This document shows positions 60,296 to 64,000 of a DNA stretch of 64,000 bases, in pieces. The DNA comes from Ferruginibacter lapsinanis (GTDB lineage Bacteria > Bacteroidota > Bacteroidia > Chitinophagales > Chitinophagaceae): contig NZ_CP086063.1 in NCBI RefSeq assembly GCF_020783315.1, forward strand, positions 310,001 through 374,000, in the 5' to 3' direction. Below the pieces are notes generated by a model. That model ran no database searches, was not told the origin of the DNA, and saw only the letters and a program-made list of their open reading frames with translations. The position numbers and the translations under genes were made by a program. Every line of letters begins with the position of its first letter. The stretch's first letter is position 1.

Positions 60296-62980
60296 CTAAT
60301 TTTTTATAATTCGTTGTGTTTGGGTACCACTTTGTGTTTGAACCTCTACGGTATAAGTTCCTTTTGGTAATACTTCCAGATCTTTCAATACAATAATATT
60401 TTCACCTGCCTGAAGTCCAATTGAACGTTTAATGGCGACTTGGCCAGATATATTTACAATTCTTATGGTTGATATCTGATCATTATCACTGTGCAATTGT
60501 ATTTTAATATTATGTACAAATGGATTTGGATAAATATTAAGTTGATTGATCTTTTCTTCTCCACTCAAACGCAGTGCAATAATTTTTGTTAACGATATAT
60601 TATCATCTCTATCATAAATTTTCAATCTATAATAAACTACACTGACTGCATTATTATAAAGAATATTAATAAACTGATAATTATTTACCAATTGAGAAGT
60701 ACCGTTACCTGCTATCGTTCCTACTTTGTAGAAATTAATTCCATCAAAACTTTGTTCAACTTCAAAATGATCATTATTATCTTCGCTAACAGTTGTCCAT
60801 CTCAATACTGCATTTCCATTTTCTTTAAATACATTAAATGAAGACATTTTTACAGCTAAAGAACCTCCTTCCGGACCAATAATAGCTGTGGCGTCATCTA
60901 CATATTGATCACCTGAAATACCTTCTCCCATAATACGCACTAAGTTGGCTACTGTTGTAACCTGACTGGCTATAGCTGGTGTTATTACTTTGAATCTCAC
61001 AGAATAATTTTCACCTGATTCCAATACTCCACCTTCAGAACTCGTTGCTCCCGTACCAATATAAAACTTAACGTATGTTTTACTACCAACTGTTCCTTTA
61101 AAAGCAACATCATCGCCGGCATTATCTGTTTTACTACCAACAATACCACCGGGTGATGCCAGAACTTCTAAGCTACCTGAAACAAAAGTTACATTAGATG
61201 GAATCGTATCTATCACTGTGCACTTATATGCTGCCCCAATACCAACATTAGAACCTGATAATGTATAAGTAAGTATTTCATTTGTTGTCAACGCATGAAA
61301 TGGAGGAATCGCATCACTTACAGCTTTGTCAATGAATATACTCGGCTCTTTTGTTTTCATAGTAAAAGCAAATACACTTGGGAAATACTGATCTGCTTCT
61401 GTGCCAAATTCAACAGTTGCTTGAGTTGCATTGGGTACTATTCCAAATCCTGTTCCAACATCTGTTTCATCCAGATCCAAACCAAACTGATTTATATAGT
61501 TGGGAAATTTAGTGGTAACGTCTACCCCATTTTCGGTAATGGTTCCGTTCCAGAAATTCGTAGCAGGGTTATGAGCATTCGTTACTGTAATATTATTCAA
61601 TTTCATAAAATCTCCGTCAGGGTTAATAACGGATGCGGCCAAATTTGCATCACCTTCCCAAGCCATCGTAGTCATATATGCATCGGATGAATTTAATGGC
61701 GTACTTGGTGCATTTAAACCGGTAAGCGTTATTGATTGGGTTGTTACATTTCCGCCACTGTACACTTGCAGAAAACCATCATAAATTCTAACACTTGAAT
61801 AAGTTGACGTTGGGTTTTCATATACCACTACAATACTCCAACCAGCATAAAAGCCTCCGCTATTTCTGGACCCTGTTGCTGCAGTAACATTTGCTACTGT
61901 ATAAGTACCTGCTCCATTTGAACTGATAAAACCGGTAATATCAACATATGACTGATAAGCAGAATCTGTATAAATTGCTGCAGCAGATGCTTTATCAACC
62001 TGACCACTTGGAGCTATACCAGTGGTATAAGGACCTGCATTTCCTTTTCTAATCAGGATCGTACGCAAATTAATATTATCTGCACCACTCATTCCACTTG
62101 TTATTCTTCCTCCCCAATACAAACGAGCATACTTGATAGTATTGGTACCGGCAGGAAGCACAAGGTCTGCAGAAGATGAATTGAATGTAGGATTTAATCC
62201 GGACCCGGTTAATTGCAGATCAAAGAACAGGTCATCTGTTCCACTTTCGTTACTTGCCGAAGTGTGTACTTCTACCTGTATGGTATTGTTACCATTAACA
62301 AATGGTGCACCGGAAGGGACAGTAAAACTTGTAATTGTTTCAGGTTCGATGTCACCCATCGCATCTGTATTATAATCAGGTGTACCGACATTCATATTTA
62401 TTCTACCCACTTCAATTCCATTTACATATACAACTGCACCATCATCTAAATTCAATTCGAATATAAACTTATCATGATCTGCCGGATCGAAATTTATTGT
62501 TTTGGTGAAGTAATATGTTCTGCGATCGGTAAGCGTTGTATTTACGCCTCCCGTAGGGCCGTAGCCTAATGGTGCACTGCCCGGACCACCTGCAAGTGTA
62601 GTAACATTAGGCCAACCCGCTGGCTGGCTGTTTGCATTGGAATAATTCCATGAACTTCCGTATGACACAAGTGAAACAGGCGTTCCTCCTCCATCAATAT
62701 CAACAAACTGCATGTTTGAATTATCATTACCATACTGGCTTGTTGTTCCATTAGCATAATTACCATAATCATTCATACGGTATAATAATTCATCACCGTT
62801 TGCACTATCCATGCGCATGCTTGTATTACCAAACATTATATGCCCTCCTTTTAAGCTATTGGAATAGATTTGGTTATACGGTCTTATTACTTGAGCCGTA
62901 GAATAAATAGATGAACAAAGTATAATGAAGATTGTATAAAACTTTAATCTGCCATTTTTTAGTGGGGTAAAAATTTTCAT
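60296..62980 (-). CDS. Large secreted surface protein with T9SS sorting domain
   Basis: The 894-residue protein has a signal peptide (YTIFIILCSSIYSTAQ) and ends with a type A C-terminal sorting domain, LNIYPNPFVHNIKIQL to GTYTVEVQTQSGTQ, so it is sent out by the type IX system and attached to the surface. The middle holds beta-rich domains; residues about 550-690 resemble DUF11 repeats (NEILTYTLSGSNVGIGAAYKCTVIDTIPSNVTFVSG). No catalytic motif is seen. It may be an adhesin or structural cell-surface protein. Confidence 0.85.
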   Translation of the reverse strand: MKIFTPLKNGRLKFYTIFIILCSSIYSTAQVIRPYNQIYSNSLKGGHIMFGNTSMRMDSANGDELLYRMNDYGNYANGTTSQYGNDNSNMQFVDIDGGGTPVSLVSYGSSWNYSNANSQPAGWPNVTTLAGGPGSAPLGYGPTGGVNTTLTDRRTYYFTKTINFDPADHDKFIFELNLDDGAVVYVNGIEVGRINMNVGTPDYNTDAMGDIEPETITSFTVPSGAPFVNGNNTIQVEVHTSASNESGTDDLFFDLQLTGSGLNPTFNSSSADLVLPAGTNTIKYARLYWGGRITSGMSGADNINLRTILIRKGNAGPYTTGIAPSGQVDKASAAAIYTDSAYQSYVDITGFISSNGAGTYTVANVTAATGSRNSGGFYAGWSIVVVYENPTSTYSSVRIYDGFLQVYSGGNVTTQSITLTGLNAPSTPLNSSDAYMTTMAWEGDANLAASVINPDGDFMKLNNITVTNAHNPATNFWNGTITENGVDVTTKFPNYINQFGLDLDETDVGTGFGIVPNATQATVEFGTEADQYFPSVFAFTMKTKEPSIFIDKAVSDAIPPFHALTTNEILTYTLSGSNVGIGAAYKCTVIDTIPSNVTFVSGSLEVLASPGGIVGSKTDNAGDDVAFKGTVGSKTYVKFYIGTGATSSEGGVLESGENYSVRFKVITPAIASQVTTVANLVRIMGEGISGDQYVDDATAIIGPEGGSLAVKMSSFNVFKENGNAVLRWTTVSEDNNDHFEVEQSFDGINFYKVGTIAGNGTSQLVNNYQFINILYNNAVSVVYYRLKIYDRDDNISLTKIIALRLSGEEKINQLNIYPNPFVHNIKIQLHSDNDQISTIRIVNISGQVAIKRSIGLQAGENIIVLKDLEVLPKGTYTVEVQTQSGTQTQRIIKN

Positions 62981-63305
62981 GACTGGGTCTGTTTATGGTT
63001 AACAAATAAGTTCCCCATATGATATTGCAGGATCGAAAATTCAAACTGAAAGGGTTCTTACAGGAATTGAAATTAGCTGTTCACTATTTGCACATTATGC
63101 TGGAAGTTATAAAGGGCGGATCTCGTTCTTAGAAGTATATAAGAAAACAACTCTTAAAAGAATCGTAAACCAGGTACGGCTATGTATGCTTCTATTCGGT
63201 CTACTAAGTTACTTTTTTAATTATTAAATGCAAATAAACCCGACTATCTTTTTATATTATCTTACTACGAAATGACTTACTTGTAGTTACATATATTATC
63301 CGTTT
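62981..63305. other. Intergenic region before the T9SS protein gene
   Basis: About 325 bp between two minus-strand genes, probably the promoter region of the T9SS protein. No gene, RNA or strong repeat was seen. Confidence 0.45.
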
Positions 63306-64000
63306 TTATTTTGCACCCGGAGGACAATTTTTCCTTAAATAATCGGTGTAGATATTAGATAAATGTGCTCTTGTGCCTTCTCCTTCAGAGAGGCTGTGTG
63401 TTCTGTTAGGATAAGGCATAAACTGAAATAACTTATTATATTTTATCAGTTCATTCACCAATGCTTCGGCATTGCTATAATGCACATTATCGTCGCCTGT
63501 ACCGTGTATCACCAACAAGTTCCCTTTCAAATTTTTTACATAATTGATAGCGGAACCTTTTACAAAATCTTCTCTGTTTTCCTGCGGTAAGCCCATGTAT
63601 CTTTCTTCATAAATATTATCATAAAACAGCAAATTATCTAGTGCTGCAATAGATATACCTGTTTTAAAAAGTTCCGGATATTGAAACAGTAGATGCAAGG
63701 TTGTAGAACCTCCTCCACTCCATCCCCAAACAGCCACTCTGTCTTTATCGATGTAAGGTTTATCTATTATTTTTTTTGCTGCCATCGCAATATCTCTCAC
63801 ATTAATTCTACCGATATTTCTGTAAATAGCTTTACGCCATGCTGCTCCTTTCAAAGATGGCGTTCCTCTGTTGTCTACCGACACCTGAAAGTATCCTTCG
63901 GCACTCATATCTCCATCATACAAAAAATTATTCTGATTCCCGTATTCATCTGTTACTGTACTACTACCCGGCTCACCATACACATAAAATACGATCGGAT
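63306..64000 (-). CDS. S9-family prolyl peptidase (5' end beyond window edge)
   Basis: The C-terminal catalytic domain of a dipeptidyl-peptidase IV-like enzyme. The open frame continues through the right edge (the residues at the edge read PIVFYVYGEPG), so the 231 codons seen are only the end of the gene. The serine nucleophile is in GWSGGGSTT, the aspartate in GTGDDNVH and the histidine in NRTHSLSEGEG. Most such proteins are about 700 residues and periplasmic. Confidence 0.9.
   Translation of the reverse strand, partial: PIVFYVYGEPGSSTVTDEYGNQNNFLYDGDMSAEGYFQVSVDNRGTPSLKGAAWRKAIYRNIGRINVRDIAMAAKKIIDKPYIDKDRVAVWGWSGGGSTTLHLLFQYPELFKTGISIAALDNLLFYDNIYEERYMGLPQENREDFVKGSAINYVKNLKGNLLVIHGTGDDNVHYSNAEALVNELIKYNKLFQFMPYPNRTHSLSEGEGTRAHLSNIYTDYLRKNCPPGAK

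Overview
The window looks like a chromosomal segment of a low-GC Bacteroidota bacterium, probably Chitinophagaceae-like (the family is an inference). Evidence: a 290-residue primary sigma factor without the long region 1.1, promoters with the Bacteroidota -7 element TAnnTTTG, a type IX secretion C-terminal sorting domain on a large surface protein, a clade II (Sec-type) nitrous oxide reductase with the Bacteroidota accessory set, and a GIY-YIG/tRNA module of the kind seen in this phylum. Most of the first 32 kb is on the minus strand.

Layout. (1) 1-8004, minus: nitrate uptake and reduction, from an outer-membrane alginate-export-type channel through a nitrate ABC transporter (nrtA, nrtB, nrtD), an MFS nitrate transporter (narK) and the molybdopterin nitrate reductase, cut by the left edge. 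(2) 8629-15468: a Crp/Fnr regulator with four N-terminal cysteines, convergent with a nirB-nirD-MOSC-moaC/mogA-moeA operon for nitrite reduction and molybdenum cofactor assembly. (3) 15686-23975, minus: a sulfur/persulfide block with a MoeB-rhodanese fusion, a Crp regulator, two YeeE/YedE proteins, two small rhodaneses, OsmC, thioredoxin, small membrane proteins, a rhodanese-thioredoxin lipoprotein, a persulfide dioxygenase-rhodanese protein and a TauE exporter. (4) 24147-34128: a fasciclin lipoprotein, then the nos operon (cytochrome c, nosZ, NosL fusion, nosD, nosF, nosY, hemerythrin, truncated globin), a second-type Crp regulator and a polytopic heme-oxidase-like protein. (5) 34226-64000: mostly housekeeping (lpxB, glgP-like, rimM, rpsP, lptFG-type permease, rpoD, ffh, dipeptidase), stress genes (hsp20, msrB, SOD, peroxiredoxin/Rrf2, cspA), one tRNA-Ala with an adjacent GIY-YIG element, a GH28 pectinase-like enzyme, a T9SS surface protein and a partial S9 peptidase.

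The main new observation is regulatory. Four promoters in the sulfur block carry the same operator, TGTAAC-N4-GTAAC (one has GTAGC), each exactly 22 bp upstream of a -7 element. They sit before TauE, the persulfide dioxygenase, the DUF2892 operon and the OsmC operon, so almost the whole block is one regulon. Three promoters in the nos region carry an FNR-like site (TGAT-TCAA-ATCA type) with the same 22-bp spacing to a -7 element. Both geometries place the operator near -41, as expected for class II Crp/FNR activation, and three Crp/Fnr-family regulators lie in the window. No nitric-oxide-forming nitrite reductase or NO reductase is visible, so within the window the organism looks like a nitrate assimilator/ammonifier and N2O reducer rather than a full denitrifier.
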